Of a stretch of 37,763 nt of DNA, positions 7,429-15,231 are shown piece by piece. Under the pieces are notes generated by a model. It saw nothing but the letters and a program-made list of their open reading frames with translations, had not been told where the DNA came from and searched no databases. This stretch comes from an uncultured Crocinitomix sp. Lineage in GTDB: Bacteria; Bacteroidota; Bacteroidia; Flavobacteriales_D; Crocinitomicaceae. Numbering within the stretch: the stretch's first letter is position 1; every line of letters starts with the position of its first letter. The translations under genes were made by a program, and so were the position numbers. The stretch lies in NCBI GenBank assembly GCA_905478225.1, contig CAJQHR010000038.1:1-37763 (forward strand). The letters run 5' to 3'.

Positions 7429-9259
7429 AAAGTGATTTATAATAACCTTTTGCGGCTATTAATTCACTGTGATTTCCGCGTTCAACAACTTCACCATTCT
7501 TTAATACAAGAATTAAATCGGCATGACGAATAGTGCTCAAGCGGTGGGCAATAATCAAGGAAGTTCTGTTCTGCATTAAATTCTCCAAGGCGTCTTGCAC
7601 TAATTTTTCAGATTCTGTATCCAAAGCCGAAGTAGCTTCATCCAAAATCATTATTGGCGCTTCAGATAACACTGCTCTAGCAATACTCACTCGTTGTTTT
7701 TGCCCGCCTGATAGTTTGTTACCGCGGTCGCCAATAATCGTGTCGTATCCATTTTCAAGCTGCGTAATAAATTCGTGTGCGTTGGCTACTTTCGCGGCAT
7801 TTATAATTTCTTCTTCAGTCGCATCTGGAATTCCAAAGGAGATGTTATTTCTAACACTATCGTTGAATAAAATAGACTCTTGTGTCACTACACTAATGAG
7901 TTTACGCAAATCCTTTTTTAGCAAAGCTCTAATATTTACGTTGTCTATTAAAATCTCACCTTGTGTCACATCATGAAATCTCGGAATTAAATCCGATAGC
8001 GTTGATTTTCCGCTTCCTGATTCTCCAACCAATGCAACGGTTTTTCCTTTTTCTAGTTTAAAAGAAATGTCTTTTAAAATGGGTTCTTCATCATATGAAA
8101 ACCCAACTTTATTAAATGAAATTTCGCTATCCAAAGCAGTTTTTTGTACTGGGTTTTCGGTGTCTTTTATAGGGTCCGTAAGATCGATAATTTCATTCAC
8201 ACGTTCTAAGGAAACTTCGGCTTTTTTCAAATAAGTTAATGCGCTTGATATGGAACTTATTGGTCTTAAAAATTGAGAGAAAATTACAATAAACGCAATG
8301 AATTGTTCGCCGCTCATACCGCCTTCATCTGCTAGTACCAGCTTACCACCCCACCAAACTATGGCAATTAAAACACCAGCACCAAATACTTCATTTAAAG
8401 GAGACGCTAAATCTTTTTTTCGAAATGTGCGCGTAATTAGATTTTGGTGGTGCTTATTTTTATTCGAAAAGCGATCCACAGCAATTTTTTCAGCAGTAAA
8501 TGCTTTTATAACTCTAATTCCACCTAAGCTCTCTTCAATGTTTGAAACCAAGTCGCTCATTTGTTCTTGGCCTTTTTGCGAAGTTCGTTTTAAACTTTTA
8601 CGAATACGTGAAATAACTAATGCACTAATGGGTAAAAGTATGAGTGAGAATGTTGTGAGTTCAACACTGAGATAAAATAGTATGGTGAGGTTAACAGCAA
8701 TGGCTAGTGGTTCTCGAAATACCAATTCTAATGTAGATACTACGGCAATTTCTACTTCGTTTAAATCAGCCGTTAGTCGTGTCAATAAATTACCTTTTTT
8801 CTCTTCGGAATAAAATGAAAGCGGGAGGTGCATGGCACGATTGAATAGTTTTTTACGCAAATCACGCACTACGGCCATTCTCAAAAAAGATTGATGGTAT
8901 ACAGCGCTGTAGCGGAATAGGTTTTTCAGAAAAAATGCAATGAGCACGGAAATGCAAACAAAATATAAAGCACCTTCTTTACCATTTGTAATCACAAATT
9001 CATTCTGAAGAAATTCAAAATAATCGCCAAAATAATTGAGGATATTCTCCCGTGCTTCCCAAACAGGTTTAACAACAGTTACAACTTCTTCACTCTCAAC
9101 TGGTTTTGCAAAAATGATCTTTAAAAAAGGAATGAAAAGTATTAATGAAAGTAAGTTGAATATTACAAATAGGAGGTTGCTAAGAATGACAATAAATGTC
9201 GTTCTCTTATAGATAAACGTAAGTTTAAAAATTTGTACAATTCCTTTCACAGGGGACAA
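7406..9259 (-). CDS. MsbA-like ABC exporter (fused transmembrane and ATPase domains)
   Basis: A 617-residue half-transporter of the lipid/multidrug exporter type, working as a homodimer in the inner membrane. The six-helix transmembrane domain spans about 18-340. The ATPase domain spans about 378-612, with Walker A GESGSGKS at 412-419, signature LSGGQ at 516-520, Walker B and catalytic Glu in ILDE at 538-541, and the switch His572 in AHRLS. Fusion order and length match MsbA, which flips lipid A-core, but drug or other lipid substrates cannot be excluded from sequence. The longest frame starts with TTG at 9259; the GTG at 9250, three codons later, is an equally good start. It is divergent from rbfA. 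Confidence 0.9.
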   Translation of the reverse strand: MSPVKGIVQIFKLTFIYKRTTFIVILSNLLFVIFNLLSLILFIPFLKIIFAKPVESEEVVTVVKPVWEARENILNYFGDYFEFLQNEFVITNGKEGALYFVCISVLIAFFLKNLFRYSAVYHQSFLRMAVVRDLRKKLFNRAMHLPLSFYSEEKKGNLLTRLTADLNEVEIAVVSTLELVFREPLAIAVNLTILFYLSVELTTFSLILLPISALVISRIRKSLKRTSQKGQEQMSDLVSNIEESLGGIRVIKAFTAEKIAVDRFSNKNKHHQNLITRTFRKKDLASPLNEVFGAGVLIAIVWWGGKLVLADEGGMSGEQFIAFIVIFSQFLRPISSISSALTYLKKAEVSLERVNEIIDLTDPIKDTENPVQKTALDSEISFNKVGFSYDEEPILKDISFKLEKGKTVALVGESGSGKSTLSDLIPRFHDVTQGEILIDNVNIRALLKKDLRKLISVVTQESILFNDSVRNNISFGIPDATEEEIINAAKVANAHEFITQLENGYDTIIGDRGNKLSGGQKQRVSIARAVLSEAPIMILDEATSALDTESEKLVQDALENLMQNRTSLIIAHRLSTIRHADLILVLKNGEVVERGNHSELIAAKGYYKSLCDIQQVI

Positions 9260-9508
9260 AAGTAGCTTTGAATTTTGAATAACGATAAAAAACCGGAAAT
9301 GTTTTATCCAAACCGCATTTTTAATTGGTAATCAGCCCTGAATTAGAATAATGAGAGACCCAAAACCAACTACTGTTAAATTTTAGTACATTTTAATATC
9401 CGAAACAAGAGTGAAGGTTATAACTCAGCACATCACACTAAACGTAAGAAATGACTAAATACTAACGACTAGCCGCTAAAGACTAGTAACATTTACTACT
9501 TTTACAGC

Positions 9509-9847
9509 ATGAGTTCAATAAGACAGAAAAAGGTACAAGCTGTAATTCAGGCTGAATTGGGGAATTATTTTAGAGAGAATGCGCGCACAGTGTGCTTAGG
9601 AGCAATGGTTTCAGTGACTGAAGTGCGTATGGTTCCAGATATGTCTTATTTAAAGGCTTATGTCAGTGTTTTTGGGCATTCAGATGTGCAAGCTGTCTAT
9701 AAAAGTATTAAAACGCATAAAGATTCTATTCGATATGAAATGGGAAAAAGGTTAGGTAAAAGCCTGAGAAGAATTCCTGATTTGAGTTTTTATATTGACG
9801 ACAGTATTAGTTATGCCGAGGAAATTGATAAACTTTTGGGGGAATAA
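9509..9847 (+). CDS. rbfA: Ribosome-binding factor A
   Basis: A 112-residue RbfA, a KH-fold factor that binds the 30S subunit during late 16S rRNA maturation and is needed for cold growth. The N terminus SIRQKKVQAVIQAELGNYF, the central VSVTEVRMVPDMSYLKAYVSV, and RIPDLSFYIDDSISYAEEIDKLL at the C terminus are the characteristic family blocks. Length is normal. The ATG is preceded by an A/T-rich leader containing repeats of the CTAA type. The permease gene follows after 6 nt, a linkage that suggests co-transcription rather than shared function. Confidence 0.93.
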   Translation: MSSIRQKKVQAVIQAELGNYFRENARTVCLGAMVSVTEVRMVPDMSYLKAYVSVFGHSDVQAVYKSIKTHKDSIRYEMGKRLGKSLRRIPDLSFYIDDSISYAEEIDKLLGE

Positions 9848-9853
9848 TTTAGG

Positions 9854-11077
9854 GTGAATTCCTCTTTTTATATAGCGCGACGTTATTTGTTTTCTAAGAA
9901 AACACAAAACGTAATCAATATTATTTCAGGTGTTTCGATAGTTGGAATTATGATTTCGACCGCCGCTATGGTCATTATCCTTTCTGGTTTTAACGGAATT
10001 GAGGGGTTGGTTTTAAGAATGTTTAGTTCTTTTGAGTCGGACATTGAAATTTCTTCAAAACAAACAAAAACCTTTGACCGCAATTTTATTCCAACGCAAG
10101 TTTACGAAATGGATGGCGTCATCAATTATTCTGAGGTAATTGAAGAAATCGCTATTGTTAAGAATTTAGACAACTTCATAATTGGAACCATAAAAGGAGT
10201 TGATCAGCCCTTTTTAGAGATGAGCGAAATGGACGAGCATTTGTTGGATGGTCGCGGAATCATTCAAGATGAATATGGTCCCTTTGCCTTAATTGGTGGT
10301 GGCGCCATTGAAAATTTAGATGGTTACATCTATCAGTATCAAGGGCAATACGAATATTTCACAATCTATTCGCCCAATAAAGACGAGAAAATTAGTCGCA
10401 ACCAACTTAAAAACATTGATGTCTTTACCACTTCGCAAATTCCAATTGTCGGTGTTTTTAGCTATAATAATGAAGTCGATCAAGAATACTTAATCGTACC
10501 GCTTGATTATGCTGCGGAAATATTTAACTATAAAGACGAAATTACCCAAGTTGAAATTGACTTTGCAGAAGGGACAGATTTAGATCAAAAAAAGGCCGAA
10601 CTAGAATTAATGTTGGGCGGAAGTTTTCAAGTGAAAACAAGTTTTGAGCAAAACCAACTAATCTACGAAACGAGCCAAAGTGAAAAATGGATTACAACCC
10701 TTTTGTTAGGATTTATTTTCTTTTTAGCCACGTTTAACATGGTTGCTTCAATCACAATGTTGGTGATTGAGAAAAAAGAAAATATGAAAACTCTGCACGC
10801 TTTAGGAGCAAAACCCATTCAGTTAAGGCGCATTTTCTTTTTTGAAGGACTCTTGATTAATTTCATTGGATTGTTAATAGGATTAGGACTTGGGTACGGT
10901 GTTTGCTGTCTTCAGCAGGAATTTGGGCTCATAGCTATGAATAATAGCGTTGAAGAATTTTTTCCAATAATATTAAAATGGGGTGACTTATTTTTAATTT
11001 TAGGAATTACAATGACATTCGGTACTTTGGCAGCTTATTTGCCAAGCAGATTTTTAATAGCTCGCATAATTAAATAA
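9854..11077 (+). CDS. ABC permease of the LolC/LolE (FtsX-like) family
   Basis: A 407-residue inner-membrane permease of the MacB/FtsX superfamily. It begins FYIARRYLFSKKTQNVINIISGVSIVG, the typical LolC/E opening, with transmembrane segment 1 at about 20-45. A large periplasmic domain follows (about 46-270), then three C-terminal membrane segments near 275-300, 325-350 and 372-400. LolC/E proteins extract lipoproteins from the inner membrane together with the ATPase LolD. No LolD gene is visible here, so the ATPase must be elsewhere. The start is GTG at 9854, 6 nt after rbfA. The exact subfamily and substrate are inferred. Confidence 0.85.
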   Translation: MNSSFYIARRYLFSKKTQNVINIISGVSIVGIMISTAAMVIILSGFNGIEGLVLRMFSSFESDIEISSKQTKTFDRNFIPTQVYEMDGVINYSEVIEEIAIVKNLDNFIIGTIKGVDQPFLEMSEMDEHLLDGRGIIQDEYGPFALIGGGAIENLDGYIYQYQGQYEYFTIYSPNKDEKISRNQLKNIDVFTTSQIPIVGVFSYNNEVDQEYLIVPLDYAAEIFNYKDEITQVEIDFAEGTDLDQKKAELELMLGGSFQVKTSFEQNQLIYETSQSEKWITTLLLGFIFFLATFNMVASITMLVIEKKENMKTLHALGAKPIQLRRIFFFEGLLINFIGLLIGLGLGYGVCCLQQEFGLIAMNNSVEEFFPIILKWGDLFLILGITMTFGTLAAYLPSRFLIARIIK

Positions 11078-11081
11078 TAAT

Positions 11082-13124
11082 ATGAAAAAAATAGTAATTG
11101 TTCTCATCACATTCATTCTTTCCGTTTCAGGATTTTCTCAAAATAGAATGACTCCAGAATTGTTGTGGAAATTAAAACGCGTTGGAAATATCCAAGTTTC
11201 TCCTGACGGTGAACAAGTATTGTTCAGTTTAAAAACTTACGATTTAGAGAAAAATGGAGGAAGTAGTGAACTGTTCGTTGTTCCAGTAAACGGAGGGACA
11301 CCAAAACAAATTACAAATAGACCCGGAAGTGAATTTGACGCACAATGGCGACCTGACGGGAAGAAAATCGGCTTTTTAGCGCAACCTGATGATGGTTCAG
11401 AAACTTCCATTTTTGAAATTAATCCTGATGGTTCGGGATTAAGCCGTTTATCCTATAATGGAGCAGGAGGGATTAACGGGTTTAAATATTTTCCGGACAG
11501 TAAAAAAGTGGCATTTATTAAGGATGTGAAGCTCAACCGTGTAAACGCTAACGAAATAGCTTCTGACTTACCAGAGTCTAATGCCCGCGTCATTGATGAT
11601 TTGATGTATCGTCATTGGGGATCTTGGGATGATGGAACGCGATCACACATTTTCTTTGCGCCAATCAAAGATGGGAAACTTCAGGGTCAGGGAATTGATA
11701 TTATGAAAGGCGAAAATTTTGACGCACCCATAATACCATTTGGAGGAATGGAGCAAATAACTATTTCACCCGACGGGAACAATATCGTTTATGCCTGCAA
11801 AAAAATGGAAGGTTTAACCTATGCCATTAGCACCAATTCAGATTTATATGTCTACAATGTTTTATTGGGGAATACCAATAATATGACCAAAAAACATACG
11901 GGCTACGATTTAGATCCAAGCTATTCAAAAGATGGTGGAAAAATAGCCTGGCTGAGCATGGAACAAGACGGCTTTGAGTCGGACAAGAATGACATATTAG
12001 TGCACGATTATGAAACGCAATTAACTGTTAATATTACACAGCAGTTTGACCTTACCGTGTCAAGCTATGTATGGGATGATAAAGGTGAAAAAATTTATTT
12101 CAAATCAGTGACAGAAGCCACGTATCAATTGTACGAGTATGATTTTAAGAAAAAGTCCATTCGTCAAATTACCGAAGGAATGCACAATTATACTTCAATC
12201 GCATTTGCTGGGGATAAATTAATTGGTGGGAAACAATCCATGAATCATCCAAAAGATATATACGCCGTGGATATTAAAAAAGGCACAGAAACGCAATTAA
12301 CGGATGTCAACAAAGAAATTTATGACGATTTAGAGATTGGAAAAATTGAAAAACGTTGGGTAACCACTACAGATGGTAAAAAGCAATTGGTCTGGGTCAT
12401 CTTCCCGCCGAACTTCGATAAAGACAAAAAGTATCCTGCTTTATTGTATTGTCAAGGAGGGCCGCAAAGTGCTGTGAGTCAATTTTTCTCTTATCGCTGG
12501 AATTTTCAATTGATGGCAGCAAATGATTATATCATTATTGCGCCAAACAGAAGAGGATTGCCTGGTTTCGGTCAAGAATGGAATGATGCTATTTCAGGGG
12601 ACTGGGGTGGACAACCAATTGACGATTACATTTCAGCTGTGGATGAATTGAGGAAAGAACCATACATTGATCCAACTAAAATTGGAGCAGTTGGTGCGAG
12701 TTACGGCGGTTATTCCGTATATTATTTAGCGGGGATGCACGAGAATCGTTTTAGAACATTTGTTTCGCATTGTGGCCTTTACAATTTAGAAAGCTGGTAT
12801 GGTACTACTGAAGAATTGTTCTTCGCAAATAAAGATATTGGTGGACCCTATTTTAATCCAATCAAGCCGCCTAGTTATGAAAAACATTCTCCACATAAAT
12901 TAGCTAAAAATTGGAATACTTCAATGTTGATCTTTCATGGTGAGCAAGATTTTAGAGTGCCGCTTAATCAAGGAATGGAAGCTTTTCAAACCCTTCAGAT
13001 TAAAGGAATCGATAGCCGAATGATTTTGTTTCCGGATGAGAATCACTGGGTGCTTTCACCGCAGAATGGTGTGTTTTGGCACCGCGAATTCTACAGTTGG
13101 TTAGATGAGCATTTGAAGAAATAG
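11082..13124 (+). CDS. Secreted S9 family serine peptidase (acylaminoacyl/dipeptidyl peptidase type)
   Basis: A 680-residue prolyl-oligopeptidase-family enzyme. A signal peptide (MKKIVIVLITFILSVSGFSQ) directs it to the periplasm or outside. A beta-propeller of WD40/TolB-like blades occupies about 25-410 (repeats such as ISPDGNNIVYAC), and an alpha/beta-hydrolase domain about 420-680. The catalytic triad is readable: Ser540 in GASYGGYS, Asp623 in GEQDFRVP and His655 in DENHWV. These enzymes cleave short peptides after they enter the propeller chamber, and in Bacteroidota they often serve peptide nutrition. The gene follows the permease after 4 nt and is the last gene before a convergent LytTR regulator. 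Confidence 0.93.
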   Translation: MKKIVIVLITFILSVSGFSQNRMTPELLWKLKRVGNIQVSPDGEQVLFSLKTYDLEKNGGSSELFVVPVNGGTPKQITNRPGSEFDAQWRPDGKKIGFLAQPDDGSETSIFEINPDGSGLSRLSYNGAGGINGFKYFPDSKKVAFIKDVKLNRVNANEIASDLPESNARVIDDLMYRHWGSWDDGTRSHIFFAPIKDGKLQGQGIDIMKGENFDAPIIPFGGMEQITISPDGNNIVYACKKMEGLTYAISTNSDLYVYNVLLGNTNNMTKKHTGYDLDPSYSKDGGKIAWLSMEQDGFESDKNDILVHDYETQLTVNITQQFDLTVSSYVWDDKGEKIYFKSVTEATYQLYEYDFKKKSIRQITEGMHNYTSIAFAGDKLIGGKQSMNHPKDIYAVDIKKGTETQLTDVNKEIYDDLEIGKIEKRWVTTTDGKKQLVWVIFPPNFDKDKKYPALLYCQGGPQSAVSQFFSYRWNFQLMAANDYIIIAPNRRGLPGFGQEWNDAISGDWGGQPIDDYISAVDELRKEPYIDPTKIGAVGASYGGYSVYYLAGMHENRFRTFVSHCGLYNLESWYGTTEELFFANKDIGGPYFNPIKPPSYEKHSPHKLAKNWNTSMLIFHGEQDFRVPLNQGMEAFQTLQIKGIDSRMILFPDENHWVLSPQNGVFWHREFYSWLDEHLKK

Positions 13125-13258
13125 TCGAACCTATTTTAGAGGTGGTTTTTTCTTGATTCACGCTGCTTCTAATAGCTAGTCTTGAAACATGGTTTAAATT
13201 ATTTAAGAAACTTAGCTCAAGAGCCGTAAATTGAGGTCTTCGATATGCACGGTTCCTT

Positions 13259-13951
13259 CTAAAAAACGGCTTCAATTACTTTCTCTTTATAGGATTGCCC
13301 AATTGGAATACTTTTTTCTCCCAGTATTAATGATCCGCTATCCAGGGCGCTTACAAGGTTTTTATTCACTATAAACGATTTGTGGCACCTGATAAAATGT
13401 TTAGCCGGTAGTTTCTCTTCTAAGGACTTTAAAGACATAAGGGCCGTAATTCGTCCAGTTGATATGTGAAAGGAAACATATTCGCGCATCCCTTCAATGT
13501 ACTTAATGTCTGAATATAGAATTTTATAAAGCTTGTGGTCCGCTTTAACAGTAAGATAATCGGGCTTGAATTCTGGACTGTCAATTTTATTTTTTCTTAA
13601 ATCGAAAAGTTCATGTGCTTTCTTGGCGGCTTTTAAAAAACGGTCAAAGGCAAATGGTTTTAGTAAATAGTCTATTGCCTCTAGTTCAAATCCCTCAATT
13701 GCATAGTCTTGGTACGCAGTTGTGAAAATAACCAGTGGTTTGTCCGTTAATGTTTTTATTAAATCTGTACCCAAAAGATCAGGCATTTGAATATCTGTAA
13801 TGATGAGGTCAATTTGTGTTTCTTCAATAACAGCTAGCGCATCAACGCCACTTTTATAGCATCCTATTAATTCTAAAAAAGGAATTTTTTTGACGTAGCT
13901 CTCTACTAAATTCCTTGCTAATTGCTCATCATCAATTATAATACATTTCAT
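13259..13951 (-). CDS. LytTR-family response regulator
   Basis: A 230-residue two-component regulator of the LytR/AgrA type. The receiver domain, 1-120, has the acidic pair Asp7-Asp8, the phospho-acceptor Asp53 in IITDIQMP and the conserved Lys in YLLKPF. The DNA-binding LytTR domain spans about 135-230, with KYIEGMREYVSFHISTGRI and FIRCHKSFIVNKN. Its start overlaps the end of the kinase gene by 4 nt, so the pair is translated together. A candidate LytTR binding site lies upstream of the divergent TonB-receptor operon (15105-15134), which may be its target. Confidence 0.95.
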   Translation of the reverse strand: MKCIIIDDEQLARNLVESYVKKIPFLELIGCYKSGVDALAVIEETQIDLIITDIQMPDLLGTDLIKTLTDKPLVIFTTAYQDYAIEGFELEAIDYLLKPFAFDRFLKAAKKAHELFDLRKNKIDSPEFKPDYLTVKADHKLYKILYSDIKYIEGMREYVSFHISTGRITALMSLKSLEEKLPAKHFIRCHKSFIVNKNLVSALDSGSLILGEKSIPIGQSYKEKVIEAVF

Positions 13952-14979
13952 TTCTTCAAATTTATTTTTAGAATAGACGAATACGATTTTTTATCCATTT
14001 TTAGCACCAAATCATGTTCGCCTGGATAGAGTAATGAGAGTCTTTTTCGAACGTTTTCCATGCCTACACCACCCACCTTGTCCTTAGTGCTGTTGGCTTC
14101 ACTATTCAAACTATTCAAACTATTCGATACAATTAAAGTGAGTTTGCTGTCTTCATCCTTAATCTTAATTTTTATCCATCCATTTACTTTATCGTGATGG
14201 TTTCCATGTTTAAAGCTGTTTTCAATGAATGGAATCATTAATAATGGACTTATTTGCAAGTTCTTCTCTGTAATCGCTATATCAACATATATGTTGCTGT
14301 CATCTTCGTCTCGCAGCAATTGCAGTTTTAGAAAACTCTTTATATGTTCAATCTCTGCAGCTATCGGCACTGTCTTTTTATCTCCTTCATAAGTCACATA
14401 GCGCAAAATGTCTGACAATTGCAAAATTGCTTCTCCCGTTTTATCGTTATCGAATTGAGATAATGAATAGATATTATTAAGGGTATTGAACAGGAAGTGT
14501 GGGTTTATTTGCGCTTTGAGTGCATTTGTCTCAGCGGCCAACATCTTATTCTGCAATTCCATACTTTCTTCCGTTTTACGTTGCAGAAGAATGGATTTTC
14601 GAATCAATGCGCCAATTACAATCGGCGGTACAAATGACATTAGTCTGCCTATTAAACAAATGCCATACCCACGCGGACTAAAGTGGTGCAAGCTTAGCGG
14701 GAATGTCTTGTCCATATAGATGTCTAAATATCCAAAACTAAACGCTAAAGAGCATGAGACGAAAGCGAGCAGGATAATAAATGTGATGTATTTCTGCTTT
14801 TCAAAGTAGTTTGGTAATAAAACCACCATGTTAATATAGAAAATGATCATTTGCGGAACAACCAATAACGCCACCCTAATTAATACAACCTCTATATCTC
14901 CAGTAGGGGAAATTAAAGTACTTACGACTAAATAGAAAATTAGCCAAATTATAAAAGAATACCGAATTGCACTTTTCAC
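13948..14979 (-). CDS. LytS/YehU-type sensor histidine kinase
   Basis: A 343-residue membrane kinase, the partner of the overlapping LytTR regulator. About four hydrophobic segments lie at 8-23, 30-52, 64-86 and 108-127, with no large extracytoplasmic sensor domain. The His-kinase domain follows, with phospho-acceptor His161 in INPHFLFNTLNNIYSLS and a C-terminal ATPase domain containing PFIENSFKHG and GGVGMENVRKRL. The start is a GTG at 14979. An exact TAACTTTG lies 5 nt upstream (14985-14992, minus strand), but no matching -33 element is at the right distance. Confidence 0.94.
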   Translation of the reverse strand: MKSAIRYSFIIWLIFYLVVSTLISPTGDIEVVLIRVALLVVPQMIIFYINMVVLLPNYFEKQKYITFIILLAFVSCSLAFSFGYLDIYMDKTFPLSLHHFSPRGYGICLIGRLMSFVPPIVIGALIRKSILLQRKTEESMELQNKMLAAETNALKAQINPHFLFNTLNNIYSLSQFDNDKTGEAILQLSDILRYVTYEGDKKTVPIAAEIEHIKSFLKLQLLRDEDDSNIYVDIAITEKNLQISPLLMIPFIENSFKHGNHHDKVNGWIKIKIKDEDSKLTLIVSNSLNSLNSEANSTKDKVGGVGMENVRKRLSLLYPGEHDLVLKMDKKSYSSILKINLKK

Positions 14980-15104
14980 AACTTCAAAGTTAAATAATGT
15001 TTTATCAAAAGGATTTTATAATCAACAAAACCAACCACTTTATCAAGGTTAGGCGCTCTTTTCTCTATTATTCAAATCTTGTCTCTCAAAAAAATATCGG
15101 AATT

Positions 15105-15134
15105 ACCGTTCATTGATAAAAAGAGATAATTCGT
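15105..15134 (+). promoter_or_regulatory. Candidate LytTR regulator binding site (two direct repeats)
   Basis: ACCGTTCAT at 15105-15113 matches the LytTR half-site [TA][AC][CA]GTTN[AG][TG] at every position. A weaker copy, ATAATTCGT at 15126-15134, matches 7 of 9. The copies start 21 bp apart with a 12-bp spacer, the spacing known for LytTR dimers. The site lies between the kinase gene and the divergent TonB-receptor operon, about 100 nt before the receptor start. Confidence 0.4.
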
Positions 15135-15185
15135 GGAATTTTATTTAAACATTGAAATTAATGTAACAAATTTGCAAACTATATC

Positions 15186-15208
15186 GTCTTTGTATTGTTG
15201 TCAAAGAC
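15186..15208 (+). promoter_or_regulatory. Perfect 7-bp inverted repeat before the TonB-receptor gene
   Basis: GTCTTTG at 15186-15192 and CAAAGAC at 15202-15208 are exact reverse complements with a 9-nt spacer. The element lies 23 nt upstream of the receptor start. It could be an operator for a dimeric regulator or a hairpin in the 5' leader that affects translation. Confidence 0.4.
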
Positions 15209-15231
15209 AAAATATGAATAACTAATTAATT

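Noticed and set aside
7533-7976. Plus-strand open frame opposite the ABC exporter ATPase domain (147 codons)
   Set aside because: Mirrors the conserved Walker A to Walker B region; no independent support.
13000-13275. Minus-strand frame spanning the end of the S9 peptidase gene and the convergent gap
   Set aside because: Most of it is antisense to the peptidase active-site region and its N-terminal part overlaps the end of the response-regulator gene; composition is not protein-like.
14985-14992. TAACTTTG just upstream of the kinase start as a promoter giving a leaderless mRNA
   Set aside because: Exact -7 match 5 nt from the GTG, but the nearest TTG on that strand is at the wrong distance; chance matches are frequent in AT-rich DNA.
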